Positions 44,840-56,352 of a DNA stretch of 64,000 nt are shown here, in pieces. The notes beneath the pieces are model-generated. The model worked only from the letters and a program-made list of their open reading frames with translations, did not search any database and was not told the DNA's origin. Position 1 is the stretch's first letter. Every line of letters starts with the position of its first letter. A program made the position numbers and the translations under genes. Location of the stretch: NCBI RefSeq assembly GCF_003576645.1, contig NC_044925.1, positions 6,684,145-6,748,144 on the forward strand. The letters are read 5' to 3'. This DNA is from Ipomoea triloba. Lineage: Eukaryota > Streptophyta > Magnoliopsida > Solanales > Convolvulaceae.

Positions 44840-46111
44840 TGTAAGTGTAGTGCTGATATGAAAATGGGTTATGAATGTCATTCCACCGAGGATTGGGGTG
44901 TATGGCACGTAGAAAGCTGTTACCTAGACTCTAGGCACTAAGGTCTTGGAATCCATAAGGATCCAAGCAAATCATAATTGGTTTTTGGATTAAAACTAGA
45001 GTATTTTTGGTGTTTTGGATTAAAGGGAAAAGCAAGACTAATTCTAGGATTAAACTCCAATTGGGAATGATGGGTTAGACTAGGTGTATTACTCTATTAA
45101 TGCTTCTAACACTTAGATTGAGGGATGAACAATAACCCTAGGTTCTTGAGGCAAGCACTAAAGAATCCAAGTTTCCACAAGGATTAGAATAAGGGTTGCC
45201 CCGTTCACATGGTGAATCAATCCAAATTCTTTAAGAACAAAAGCTTTGTAAGCCCCAATCTACCATGTTTCCATAGAAGGGAAATTGGGTTTGAGATTGG
45301 GAAGGTTCAAATCTTCTATCCAATTCCCATTGTAATGGAATATTTTCCAAAGACAAACAATAACCATTGTGCATTAATCATTGAAAGATATAACAAATAA
45401 CCCAACTCAAACTCAAGAACCCTAAATGGGTGTTCATCCCCTTTATGCAATAATCACATAAATAGCATCAATAAGAGTAATAAACACCAAATCTAACTCA
45501 TACAAGGGACTACTCACTCATTTCTAGAGTAGACATAGCAATATCAAACATAGAAAGCATTAAATAGCAATAAATGTAAAGGAGAGAAGAGATGAAGAAA
45601 TATACAACTTCAGTATTAAACGGAAGAGAAATGATGTTGAGATCCACTTCAAATCCTTGTATTCAATGCTCCCAAGAGTTTCTAAGAGTAAATCTAAGCT
45701 AATCTAAGCTAATAAGTGCTAAGGAAATGAGGAAAAATCGTTCTAAACCAACTAGGGTTCAGAATCTTCCACAAAATGCAGAAAAACAGAATTTATACAA
45801 TGCAGGGACCGCGACATCCGGCCTAGCATCCGGCCGATTGCTAGGCCGGATGGCTGGGCGAATTCAGCGACGGGGTATGCGGCCGGATATGCGACCGGAT
45901 GTTAGGCCTCATGTGCTCAAATTTCCAGCTTTCCTTCCGCTTCGCGTTCCGCTGCTCCGATCCACTTTGAGTGAAATCTAGGCCTCCAAAGTTGTTCCAT
46001 TATGCTCCAACAAGCCTCCTATTGACTCGCTGTGACCTATTTTATCTAGAAACATCAAACCACACAAACAAATCATAGATTTCACTCAAACTAAAGCATT
46101 TTGTTGTCAAA
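44840..46111 (-). mobile_element. Gypsy-type LTR with CCGGCCTAGCATCCGG palindromes
   Basis: Read on the minus strand it probably starts TGACAACAAAATGC and carries GC-rich inverted motifs (GGCCGGATGCTAGGCCGG region, plus-strand 45815-45905), a TATA-like GTATAAATTCTG and a long T-rich R-U5. The layout matches the other Athila-like LTRs here. No coding part accompanies it, so a solo LTR is likely. Ends are approximate. Confidence 0.5.
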
Positions 46112-46299
46112 AATGGTTAAAGTATGGGGTAAAAAAAAAGGGTTAAGAATCAAAGGTATCAAACCCAAAAATCGGCGAATAAATCCGGTGTCCAGGTTTT
46201 TTTTTTAAAATGTTTTCGCTGTTTCTCAGCTGCCCAACGGTGATTGCAATCGCCAGAGAAGAAGCAACTCTGGCGACCATCGAAAAAAAACAGTTGCCG

Positions 46300-46302
<3 letters not shown>

Positions 46303-46338
<36 letters not shown>

Positions 46339-46340
46339 CA
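46303..46340. repeat. (TA)n microsatellite
   Basis: Simple repeat of about 17 TA units; the open frame over it is an artefact. Confidence 0.9.
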
Positions 46341-46532
46341 CGTATATCCATATATGTATATATACATTTATTGGAAAATTATTCTGGAATGATATATACA
46401 ACAACAGAATATGAATATGCATGTACAACAAACATTTTATATCAAATTGAATATGAACAGTATATTTGCAGTATTTTCAAAATATACTATTGCAAAACAT
46501 AATCAATTTGAACAACTAGGCAGAGATAAACA

Positions 46533-47120
46533 AGCTCTGATACCAAATGTTAGTAATTGTAATCACATAGGGACTAACCTTCGGTCATAGTTGTGCTTTT
46601 GTAAATTGCCTATGGTTTGCCTTATTTGTTGCTGTAGTAGTATGTCTCCTACTTGCTCTCAGGTAGAATATAGGTGGTGTATGAACATGTCAAAAAGATA
46701 GTGACTTGAGCAGTGGGGGACCCTTGCTTATATAGCCTATATATCATCAATATAGGCTTTATAACGGTTACAGTTACAACCATTACAACACCAATTATGG
46801 CACCACTTATTGGCCATTAAAGGCCATAATCTTACACCATAAATCATTTTCTTCAATGTGGAAAATGTTACAGACAATGCTACTTTTAGCATCCTTGTTA
46901 GCATTTATTCTACTTCCTCGTCTAGTAAGTATACTACTTCTATCATTCAATGCTAACTTTAGCATTCTTGATAGCATTTTCCACTTAGCATTCATGCCAC
47001 TTTTCTTCTAGTGACCAATGTTACTTTTATCAACTTTGTTAGCATATTCTTCTTCGCATCCATGCCACTTCTTAATGCTAACTTTAGCAACCATAATAAA
47101 ATGTCTTCAAGAATATTTGA
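46533..47120 (-). mobile_element. Copia-type LTR and primer-binding site, minus strand
   Basis: On the minus strand the LTR ends ..TTACTAACA and is followed by TTTGGTATCAGAGCTTG, the tRNA-Met primer motif of Ty1/copia. The LTR has TATATAGGCTATATAAGC as TATA region and repeated ATGCTAA(C/A)TTTAGCA motifs at its far end. The interior beyond the primer site is missing. It sits at the 3' side of the CACTA TnpA-like gene. Confidence 0.65.
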
Positions 47121-47159
47121 ACCATAATATATATATATTCAATGAAAAGCAAGATAAAT

Positions 47160-49470
47160 AAACTTACATGGATTTGTTTGTCTTTTTTAACTATAAATGT
47201 TTGGCCATCATGGTTTTTGGTATGTGTATGCTTGAACAATTCAAAATATGATGGACGATGACCGAGCTGCTCTTCCTAAAAATTAGTTAAAATAGAAACA
47301 CAATAAAATTAAATCACAATGATTTTATAATAATAGTCTTAATAAAAATTTCTACCAACACAAAACACATAATTATGATATAAACAAACGAAATTCTGAA
47401 CAAAAAAAATCAGCATAATTTCCTTTATAAATAGAACTATCTCCCTACTTAAAATATAATATAAACATCTCAAACATTAACTCAATAGGCATAATATAAT
47501 AAAATCAAAATAATTTTATCACTATAATCTCAATAAAAGTTTCTACCAACACAATAACACGTAATTCAAACAATCCAAACAACAATAACTTATAACCTAA
47601 ACAATTCCAATGAACTTACAAGTTGAATGGCAACTTTGGAATGAGGTGTTGATCCTGTGGTATGCGTAGATTGGGCGACTCCATCTAAAACACCCCACGT
47701 CTATTTCTCTTACCCAATTTTGAATATTTTTTCTTACTATCTTCAGAATTCCAAACATCATTCCACTTAGCCCATATTTCTTTGGTGATATAGGGAGGTC
47801 TTGTCTTGCTCTTCATTTTGCTTATATAATCAGCATATCTTCTTTTTGCCTTCACTTCCCAAGCACTATACACTAAATCTGTTTTAGCAGCACTCCAATC
47901 AAAATACTTCTACAATACACCATATAAATAATATTAAGCATCAAAAGTAGACATGTAAACAAAAGAATTTTTAGATATTAAAACATTACTTTGAACTCCT
48001 CCCAATAAAACTTAATTGTATCATCACTAAGTTGTGCCCATGCATAGCCGTTGGGATCTGTTCGTTCCTGGAATAGCTTAGTAATCTTTTTAGCACATAC
48101 ATCAGAGTGAGTCAACCTATAATAAATGAAATTCATAGTTTAAAAGATTTACTCTCTCTGTCCCAAAAAGCCTGTCTTATTTTGTTTTGGCACGCATTTT
48201 AAGGTAAGTAAATAAAGATGCCTTTCTTTCCATTTATGCCCTTTCCTTGTAATTTCTGGCAGTTTGAATACTTTGATAGTTCATTTCTTCTTCTTTCTTC
48301 ATCTTAGCTGATAACTTTACTACTCTGTATATTTCTTCATTTCATTTGCAAATAAATCAATCATTTTTCATCAGTTTTTTTTTGTGCGAGGCCTATTTAT
48401 CCAAAAAAAAAGAATTATAAGAACCTTTGACTATAAGAAATGTAGATCTATGTATCCAAAAGTAGATCCAAGTTTCCAACGCCAAAACTAGCAGGTGCTA
48501 CACGGCGGCGGCGACGCAGGGGTATGTTTCCGACGGAGTTGGGAGGAGCAACACCATGCTTAAGAAAGGAGGAGATGAATTGGGGAAGAGCGCAACTACC
48601 TCATGGATTCCGGATCCCGTAATCGAAATCTACTGATATGATGTTTAGCTATACAATATGTTCTTCATTTCTTCTATTAGTTCTATGTTTACAAAGTGAA
48701 AATGAAGAAATCCAGGAAGCTAAAAAGAGAAATGAGTAGAAATGAAGAAAGTTAAGAAACCCAGGAAGCTAAAAGAAAATGAGGGAAAATGAAGAAATCA
48801 GGAAGCTAATTAATGTAGAGATATGTCATTTCACTTTTTTTTTAATTGGGCATGCCTTTTGATAATATTTGGGTGGACGACAATTGTTTGCCTTCATGAA
48901 TATCAGAGTATGGAGAAGTTGAAGTTTAAATTAAAAGGGTAAAATAGGAAAATTAGAAATGTAATGATGTTCATTTTAGGAAAGTGGACAGAATTTTGGG
49001 ACGGATTAAAAAGGAAAGTAAGACAGGTAAAATGGGACGGAGGGAGTAATATATATTAAAATTTGAAATATCATTTTGATTTAACTAACTTACATCTTGC
49101 CCTGAACATCAATCAATAAGCGCCCATTATGTGTTATATTATCAACACGATGATTTTGTTGCTCTGCAACATGCTCCCCTGCTCCTTGACCATTAGTATC
49201 TATGGATGGCATGGTTGGTGTGGATGAAGATAATGGTGTTGATGCTGATACTGGGATTGAATCTGATTCTGATGCAGCAAGGGTTGATGCTAATGCAGGG
49301 GTTAATGTTGATGTAGAGGTTGAGGCTGCTGCAAGGGCTGAGGCTGATGTTGATGCAGGGGTTAATGTTGATGCAGGTACTGGTGGAACAGATGCAGATA
49401 AAAGTCTAGCTCTGCGTCCACGTCCTCCACGTCCCCTTGCTATCTTTCTTACAAAAATGTGAAAGATATG
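47160..49470 (-). pseudogene. CACTA second gene (Transposase_24, Ptta/En/Spm family), interrupted
   Basis: TnpA-like proteins of CACTA elements bind the subterminal repeats. Exons on the minus strand: 49094-49470 (GRGGRGRRARLLSASVPPVP, a Ser/Pro/Ala-rich low-complexity part, ending NGRLLIDVQGK), 47990-48116 (KLFQERTDPNGYAWAQLSDD, FYWEEFK), about 47622-47916 (KYFDWSAAKTDLVYSAWEVK, PYITKEIWAKWNDVWNSEDS, KKKYSKLGKRNR) and about 47170-47278 (EEQLGHRPSYFELFKHTHTK). This is the PF03004 signature in order. There is a frameshift after KRNRRGV. A mariner-type element fills the first intron and Athila-like DNA cuts the 5' side. Confidence 0.8.
48152..49046. mobile_element. Mariner/Stowaway-type element (895 bases)
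   Basis: The ends are CTCTCTCTGTCCCA at the left and the inverse of CTCCCTCCGTCCCA at the right, with TA on both sides (48150-48151, 49047-49048). These are the Stowaway/mariner terminal motif and target. Neither strand encodes a transposase, so it is non-autonomous. It lies in the intron of the CACTA gene. Confidence 0.88.
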
Positions 49471-49823
49471 ACAGCTGAGGTAGGATGCGTGACAAGATTG
49501 GGGCTAAGAGGGCCCGCACTGCAGATGCGACAGATGAGAGGATGGAGGAAGAGGCATACGATGCCAATCCTGATGCTGCTGGTCTTGTCCATGCTCGGGC
49601 GGGTGAGGGTTCGTCTTCTGGTGACTTTCAGCAGCAGGTGCTTGCTCAGTTGGCGGCCATGAATATGGAGGTCGACCAGATCTATAACAGGATGGATGAC
49701 ATGGAGGCGGCCAATGCTCAGAGCCGCGATGAGGCTCGTGCCTATTATGAGTGGATGCGAGGGCATTACCCACCTCTGGGGGGCCCTCAGTTCCCACCGT
49801 TTGATCCCTCCTTTATGGGATGA
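49470..49823 (+). pseudogene. Athila-like ORF end
   Basis: The frame MRDKIGAKRARTADATDERM ... AAMNMEVDQIYNRMDDMEAA ... EARAYYEWMRGHYPPLGG is hydrophilic with heptad character, like the C-terminal tail of the ATHILA ORF. A stop lies upstream near 49473 and the element's 5' part is missing at the CACTA junction (about 49460). Confidence 0.55.
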
Positions 49824-51403
49824 TGTGCCTGGAGAAGCTCCTAAACTCTACTCTTTTATTTCTGTTTTCTTTTCTTATTTTTATTGCTAGTTATTCCCTT
49901 GAATTGTATAATGCTTATTTTGGATTTTGGTTATCATATTTTGTTTTCTGCTTCCTTTTACTGCTTGTTTCCCTGTTTTCTAGTTTGTTTTATCTTTCTT
50001 GCTTTAGTTAATAGGGCTTTGGTTGTACATCAGGGACGATGCCCGGTTTAAGTGTGGGGGGTGCTATTTCTGATGAACTTTTGAAAATGAAATTTTTGTT
50101 GAATTTTGCTTGAAGAACTCAATTTGCAGCTTAGGATAGTTGTTTTCCTCTTGTTGTGGCTGTGACCACTTTCCTTTCTGCTGGTTGGTGGTTTGTTTTG
50201 GTGGTACTTGTGCAGCCTAGCTTGTTAGGGATGATTCAAGGTTGAGCTTGTGTTTAACTTAGTCTCTTGCCAATACTTGGGTTAACCTCTAACTTAAATG
50301 TTTCTCATGTGTGTTATGCATTGCTAGTGAAGGCTTATGTGGGATTCCGGTGATATTTGTTTTGTCATAGCTTGTCTCAGTGCTCTCATAGTGAAGTCTA
50401 TAATTCGCATGCTTGGAAGTGATTTTGGCCATTGTTGTTAGCCCAAGCCTTTAAACCTACCCTTTAAAAAGTGCAAAACACTTAACCTCATTCTTTGTAT
50501 TGTTTTTCTTGTTTAAACCATATCATTTAACCCTTAGCCTTTAGCCATATATTTTTCATCCACCCTTAGAGAGGATGTAACATTTGTTCTTTAATTTAGA
50601 GGAGATTTCTTTTTGGAGCTTACTTTTGTTAGAGTTATTCATGTTATCTTTGTTCTAGTGTGGGGGTGTGGCAAAAGGAGTTGATTGATTGGTTTGAATT
50701 GAAGGAAAAGAAAGTTGGTTGGTTGAAAAGAAAAAAAAAGATTGATGAAAAGAAAAAAAAATTGTGTTAGAGAAAAGTCTGAAAAAGAAGTCAAAAAGTG
50801 CATAAAAGGTTGTGAAAGAAAAGAAAAGAAAAAAAAAAGAGGATGAATAAAAGTGCAAGTAATGTTGCTAGAATAAATGTGTCCAACCCCCACTAGTTTA
50901 GAATACCCTTATATGTCCATTGGTGTTTTGCTCTCTTGTTCATACTTTCAATATCTCCTCTAGGTTTAGTTGTGAATAGGTGTGAAATTCTCTCTCCTTT
51001 GTTCAATTTTCCATACCCCTTCTTTGTTTAGCCACTCACCCTTAGCCCCATTACAAGCCAAATAAAGACCTATTTGATCTTAGCATGCAGTTTTAGAGTT
51101 GATCTATGAGAGTATGAAGGGCAAGTCTATGGGATTTCATCTTAAGCCAAGTCTTGCATAATCTCAACTGAGTACATGTGCATACAGGGTTTTAATCTAC
51201 CTTAATTTTGGTGCCCGGTTATTGGCTTGAGAGGGGAACTCATTTGTGATTCTGAGATGATTCTTGAAGCAGATTAGGTTGTATAAGTTGGTTGGTGGTA
51301 TGTTTGGTTGTGCAGGGAGGAAGTGTGATCAGCTGCAGTGCTTGGAAGGTGAATTGTCCTTGGTAATTGCTTGAGGACAAGCAAAAGTTCTAGTGTGGGA
51401 GAG
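49824..51403 (+). other. Athila-like 3' untranslated region
   Basis: It has the characteristic phrases GGTTTAAGTGTGGGGGGTGC (about 50048) and, at the end, TGCTTGAGGACAAGCAAAAG then TAGTGTGGGAGAGT, the polypurine tract seen in many plant Athila-type elements. An AG-rich stretch lies at 50690-50840. No coding frame is credible. Confidence 0.75.
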
Positions 51404-52680
51404 TTAATACATATGATTTTATACTATTGTTTGCCCCATAATTTAGTTAGTTTTGTTGGTTATTTCCTTTACCTTGATGAATTTGAGACTCGTTTGTGTG
51501 TTACATTTGATTAATCTTAGTTTATTCATGAACGGGGAGCAAAAAAAGGATTTTCAGTCATCTTGGACGAGTTTTCGAAGCATAGGAACCGACCCAAGGT
51601 CGGAAAAGAGCAACGGAGCATGAAAGGAGTCAGAAGGCAGACCAAGAGGTCGCCTCACGGCCGTGAGGGCAGCCGTGACCCCCACCACGGACAGCAGCCG
51701 GCCACGGCACCTCACGATCCCGACCGTGAGGGTGCCCGTGACCTTGCTGCTGTCCAGTATTTAACATCACGTTTTGCTGTCTTGTTGGCCATTCCGAGCT
51801 CTAGTTTAGTTCAGTACAATTTTACTTTTCTTTAGAGTTTTCCATAGCATAGAATAGCGCAGATTTACCTTCTTGAATTCGTTTGCAAGCTTGGAATCAT
51901 TGGTTGGATTGGAATTACTCTCAAAGATTGTTAGGAAAGTTCTCTCTTTTATTCTTTAGATTCGATGTTATGATTTCAATATTAAATTCTTGTTTTGTTT
52001 TGTTTGTTTCAATCATGCGTGAGTAGTTCGCTAATGGGTTTGGATTAGGGGTTTATTGTTAATCTTGATGTTCAAGTTGTGATTATTGCATAAAGGGATT
52101 GAATCATTTACCTAGGGTTTATGTTGAATTGGGGATTGACTTCTACTTGTTATTGATTGATGGCCACAATTGATTGTTAGTTTAGGAGAGCGATTCATTA
52201 CAACGAAAGTTGGGTGGAGATCTCGAGCCTTGCCAATTCCAACCTAATTTTTCCTACTATGAGAATAGGGGTAATTTGGGGGCTTACAATGCTTAGGTGC
52301 TTAAGACTATGATCGATGCATCACGAAAGTGGGGCAATCCTAGCCTAATTCTGTTTATTGATTACGAAAGTAACTGAATGGAATTCTTGTGTGCATTGCC
52401 CATAAATCCCTAGGTTAATCCTTCTTTCCTTAATTCTGAGTTGTTAGAACATCAAGATTGCAATTCTCCTAATCTGACCCATTTCTTTATCATTCAATTT
52501 ATTCATTAGCCAATTTATTTCCTTTATTTTCCTTATTCAGTTATCATTTACTTGGATTCTATTCGATTCACGTGCTCTAGTGTCTAGTTTTTCTTAATTC
52601 ACACAATTACGTGCCATAGCCTCAATCCTCAACGGAACGACATTTTACACCCATATCTTCACTCACCATTTTACCCATCA
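51404..52680 (+). mobile_element. Athila-like 3' LTR
   Basis: It follows the polypurine tract and probably ends TTTTACCCATCA at 52680 (about 1277 bases). A GC-rich inverted motif CACGGCCGTGAGG (51656-51730) and the short frame over it are LTR features. GTATTTAAC near 51757 is the likely TATA region. The start is TTAATACATATG where most relatives have TGATA, so the first base pair may be mutated. Confidence 0.65.
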
Positions 52681-54000
52681 CAAACTCTACAGTTATTGCT
52701 ACTTAGAACATGAGATTAAAATGTCAGAATACAACAATAAAATAAACTCTAACAATACATGAAACTCCTAATTATCCCTCAGAACCTATGAATTGGTATG
52801 AGAATTGGTCTGAGGCTACTTTAGGCTTGAAGTCATCTGTGTTTTCCAGAAAGAAGATGTTTGCACAATAAATATTTAACTGGCGGAAAGTTCTTACGTG
52901 TAATGACTAATAATTTTCATGCATCAAAATTAAACTTCTGGAGGATGTCAATTTTGTAAAAGATTAGTGCTTTTTATGAGTTAGGTAATTTGCTATCTTA
53001 TTTTAAAATTGTGTGTGTCACTGTGTCTTAACTAACCCCTCCAAAGACGGTGCTGGGTGATTTTTATTCATCACAACCAAGAAATATAAAAGAGAAGGGG
53101 CCATAGAGCCAAAGCGTACTAACCCAAAGCCTTTGACTACTAAACTATGAGAAGATAGGGAACAAATCCCAACTCTATCAAATAAAAAAAAAAGTGTATG
53201 CAATCTCTAAGGTTCTACCTATAGCATAAAATATGATATTCAAAATCTACAGATGCATGAAACTTGAAGAACTTAAGCTCCCAATTTATTGTCATATTTC
53301 ATAAAAAAGAAGCTAAACCTGACAAACCAATTTAATGTTAGGTATATATATCATTTTCATTTGTAAGTGATCAAAGAGGAGAAAGTCTTCATATATGTGT
53401 ATCTACAATTCTGGAAGATAAGGGTTGATGGGTAAGATCTTAGACAACATGTTTACACGCATATTCTAGACAACATATTTAGGGCAAGGCATCAACAGAA
53501 CAGAAATGGTGCTTCCATGCAGCAAGCCAATGAAGTTACAAAGTGGGATAAAACCAATTAAAACATTAGAATTGTAAAATCTTCAGTTATAAAGGGGGAA
53601 AAAAGCAGAAATAATTAGGATTCAACGCTCAAGAAAGCCTAAAGCTAAAAGAAACTAACATATGCAAACCAAATAAAACATTTCTGTAGTACCTGACAAT
53701 CTCAATATGATCAATCTTCCCACAAAGAGCAAAAAATGCAACAAACTAGGGAGGAAGCTCCGTTGAAACCATATTATTAAAATAAAACATTAAACTACTT
53801 ACAATTGCCTCCACTAAAAAAATATCATTGTTGTTGTTGTTGTTGAGAAATTGGCCGACTCATATCCATGAACCTTTTTTATCTTGGCATACCTACATAT
53901 CCACCAATTAAAATCCTAATATTAGTGATCTCAAAGAATAGAACATAAATTAACAAAAATAAGAAAAAAGAAAAGAGCAAAGCTCTAGGAGAGCAAGCAT
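52681..54000 (-). other. CACTA inter-gene region
   Basis: Between the DUF4216 gene and the second CACTA gene. At 53815-53910 the minus strand gives MDMSRPISQQQQQ, preceded by an ATG with an early stop; this may be the first exon of the second gene. Otherwise no coding content. Confidence 0.45.
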
Positions 54001-54015
54001 GTTAACCTGTACAAT

Positions 54016-54672
54016 TTAATCATTATCTGTTCTTTCAATTCCACTATCAACAACCGTGGTTATTTCATCATTTAGTTCTCTTGTTAACTGCAAATTTTCA
54101 ATCCCATTCAAAACCACAGGATTTTGGTTTTCACTTGAGATTGAAGTACAATCATATACGCTACTGTCAACATTTTCACCCATGTCAAAAAAGTCTATTA
54201 GTTTGAAAGGTATTGCAACATTCCAATCTTTTTCCATCCCATTAGTGATATAAAGCACCATCTGAGCTTGTTCAGCTAACACATATGGTTCATCATCTAT
54301 ACTATCTCCAACATGTATTGTTCTAGAGAAGTTAACTTCATTAAAACCATAATAATCTCTTCTTATCCCTCTTCGAGTAGTCGTATCAGCCCAAATACAC
54401 TTAAATAGTGTAACCACAAATTTGCTGTAGTAATTGAGCTCAATGATGTCAACCAATTTTCCATAATAAGCAACATCTCCAAAAACCCCATGAGTATCAC
54501 GACTACTTGCAACACTTGGAGTTCCAGCAATAACAAATACTCCACTATTTTGAGATTTCAGTCCTTCTTCTCGGCTCACTGTTCGAAATCTTAGACCATT
54601 AATGTTATATAAAGAAAATCTTCTAGCATGAGTAAGTGGACCTCTTGCTAAAAACATAATGTCATCTGGCAC
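54016..54672 (-). pseudogene. CACTA DUF4216 domain
   Basis: The 218-codon frame has GVFVIAGTPSVASSRDTHGV, FGDVAYYGKLVDIIELNYYS, FVVTLFKCIWADTTTRRGIR, EVNFSRTIHVGDSIDDEPYV and LAEQAQMVLYI, the ordered motifs of DUF4216 (PF13952), which lies at the C-terminal side of Tnp2 transposases. The domain itself is well preserved. Its link to the upstream parts is broken by stops. Confidence 0.85.
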
Positions 54673-55059
54673 TTGCTCTTAATTGTCATTATTTAGGATC
54701 TAAAACACAATGATATTGTATTAGTAAATTAATTTTGAAGTAAATATTGATTTGAGGTGAAATTCTTACTCTTTGCAAACCAACTGGAAAAATCTCTATT
54801 AAAATATTTTTTGAATCTCAGTAGAAGACCTCGTTCTCCTCCTTAGTCGTCTCTTTGTTAAAATTTTAAATTCCCTACACGTGATAACAAGACCAAATGA
54901 GCTAACCAGGTTGTAAAGAGCAAAAAGACTTCAAAGATGTTACTTACTCAACATATTTGTCAACATGTTTGCAATTCATTAGCACATATCGATGTGCTTG
55001 TTGTTTCTCTATATTAGTTAGTTGAAAAGTTGAAACACCACCTACTGGTCGACCAATTT

Positions 55060-55520
55060 GTTTGGAGATATTGCTTTGAATAATTTCAGCATAGAATGAC
55101 ACATCATCAACACGCCTAGATCAGTTGAACCTTGTTTCAACCCCTTCTAACTACCTTGAGCAAAATGTAAGACATTCTTCAGCAATATAACCTTCGGCTA
55201 TAGAACCTTCTGGGTTTGCTCGATTGCGTACAAACGACTTGAAATGTCCTAAGTACCTAAATAAAAATAAGACATAAGTATATGATTTTATCGATCATCT
55301 AATAAAAAACTTTAAATATCCAAAATTTACTCACCTCTCAATGTTATACATCCATCGGTATGGAACAGGACCTCCAAACTTAACCCCGTCAACAAGGTGA
55401 ACAACTAAATGCACCATTACCGTGAAAAATAATGGTGGGAATATCATTTCCATATGGAATAATGTTAGCACAAGTCGACTTTGAAGGTTTTCAAGCTCTT
55501 TGACATTTAATACTCTACTA
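55060..55520 (-). pseudogene. CACTA DUF4218 domain
   Basis: On the minus strand ENLQSRLVLTLFHMEMIFPP, HLVVHLVDGVKFGGPVPYRW and MYNIERYLGHFKSFVRNRAN with EGSIAEGYIAEECLTFC match DUF4218 (PF13960), which follows the transposase core in plant Tnp2 proteins. The frame is closed by a stop shortly after. Confidence 0.8.
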
Positions 55521-55549
55521 CATATTTTTCTGAAAAAAAAAACCCAATT

Positions 55550-56352
55550 CTACCAAAACCATACAAACTTGATCTGGTAATAGATTACGTATGGCAGTTG
55601 GCAATAGATATTCCATAAGAATGTGACAATCATGACTTTCCAATTTCCATGTATCTTGTGATTCTTCAAATCAACACATCTTGAAATATTACTTGAGTAA
55701 CCATCTGGCAGTAATACACTCTTTAGTGTTGCAAGAAATACATATTTTTCTGTATTTGTCATTGTAAAACAACTTGGAGAGTACTTTCCATTTTCATTAG
55801 GCCAAAGGTCATCTCTTATACCCATTGACACTAAATCCATTCGAGCATTTAGATTATCTTTTGATCTTGCAGGGTCATTTAGCAAAGTAAACAAAACATT
55901 GTCAAAAACATTCTTTCAATATGCATGACATTGAGGTTGTAGAGTAACAAATTGAATTTCCAATAAGGGAGTTGGAAAAATATACTTTTATTCTTCCATT
56001 GTTGTGTGTCACTATCTTCAGCTCTTCTCACTAGTAATCTTTTCCCCTTCTCAGTCATTTCTAGGTTTTTCCCAAATGTAATATTGATAACATTAGGAGT
56101 GCTACTAAAAATGTCTAAAGATCCCCCTTCACCATGCCAAATCCAATGAACATATCCAGGTACAATCCTATCACAAATCAAGTGTTCTTTCACGTCAAAT
56201 TTATATAACCAATACTTAAATTTACACTTCACGCAAGGGCACAATATTCTTCCTTCAACACATCTATGCTCAATTGCAAAATTAATTAATTTGTTTACCC
56301 CTTCTATATATTCCAAAGTATTTCGCGGCAAATTAACCCAAGATTTATCCAT
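55550..56352 (-). pseudogene. CACTA Tnp2-type transposase, ends present, catalytic core deleted
   Basis: This is the DDE-type enzyme that cuts CACTA ends. The N terminus MDKSWVNLPRNTLEYIEGVN, LCPCVKCKFKYW and YVHWIWHGEGG is the Transpos_assoc domain (PF13963). After about 120 residues it jumps directly to QLPYWKFNLLLYNLNVMHIE and, one frameshift later, DPARSKDNLNARMDLVSMGI and LKSVLLPDGYSSNISRCVDL, the late part of Transposase_21 (PF02992). The roughly 200-250 residues between, which hold the catalytic aspartates, are missing, so the protein could not be active. Confidence 0.85.

Noticed and set aside
49202..49462. Plus-strand Asp/Val/Ala-rich protein (DANAGVNVDVEVEAAARA)
   Set aside because: It is the shadow of the Ser/Pro/Ala-rich N-terminal exon of the minus-strand CACTA gene, which continues into recognised Transposase_24 exons.
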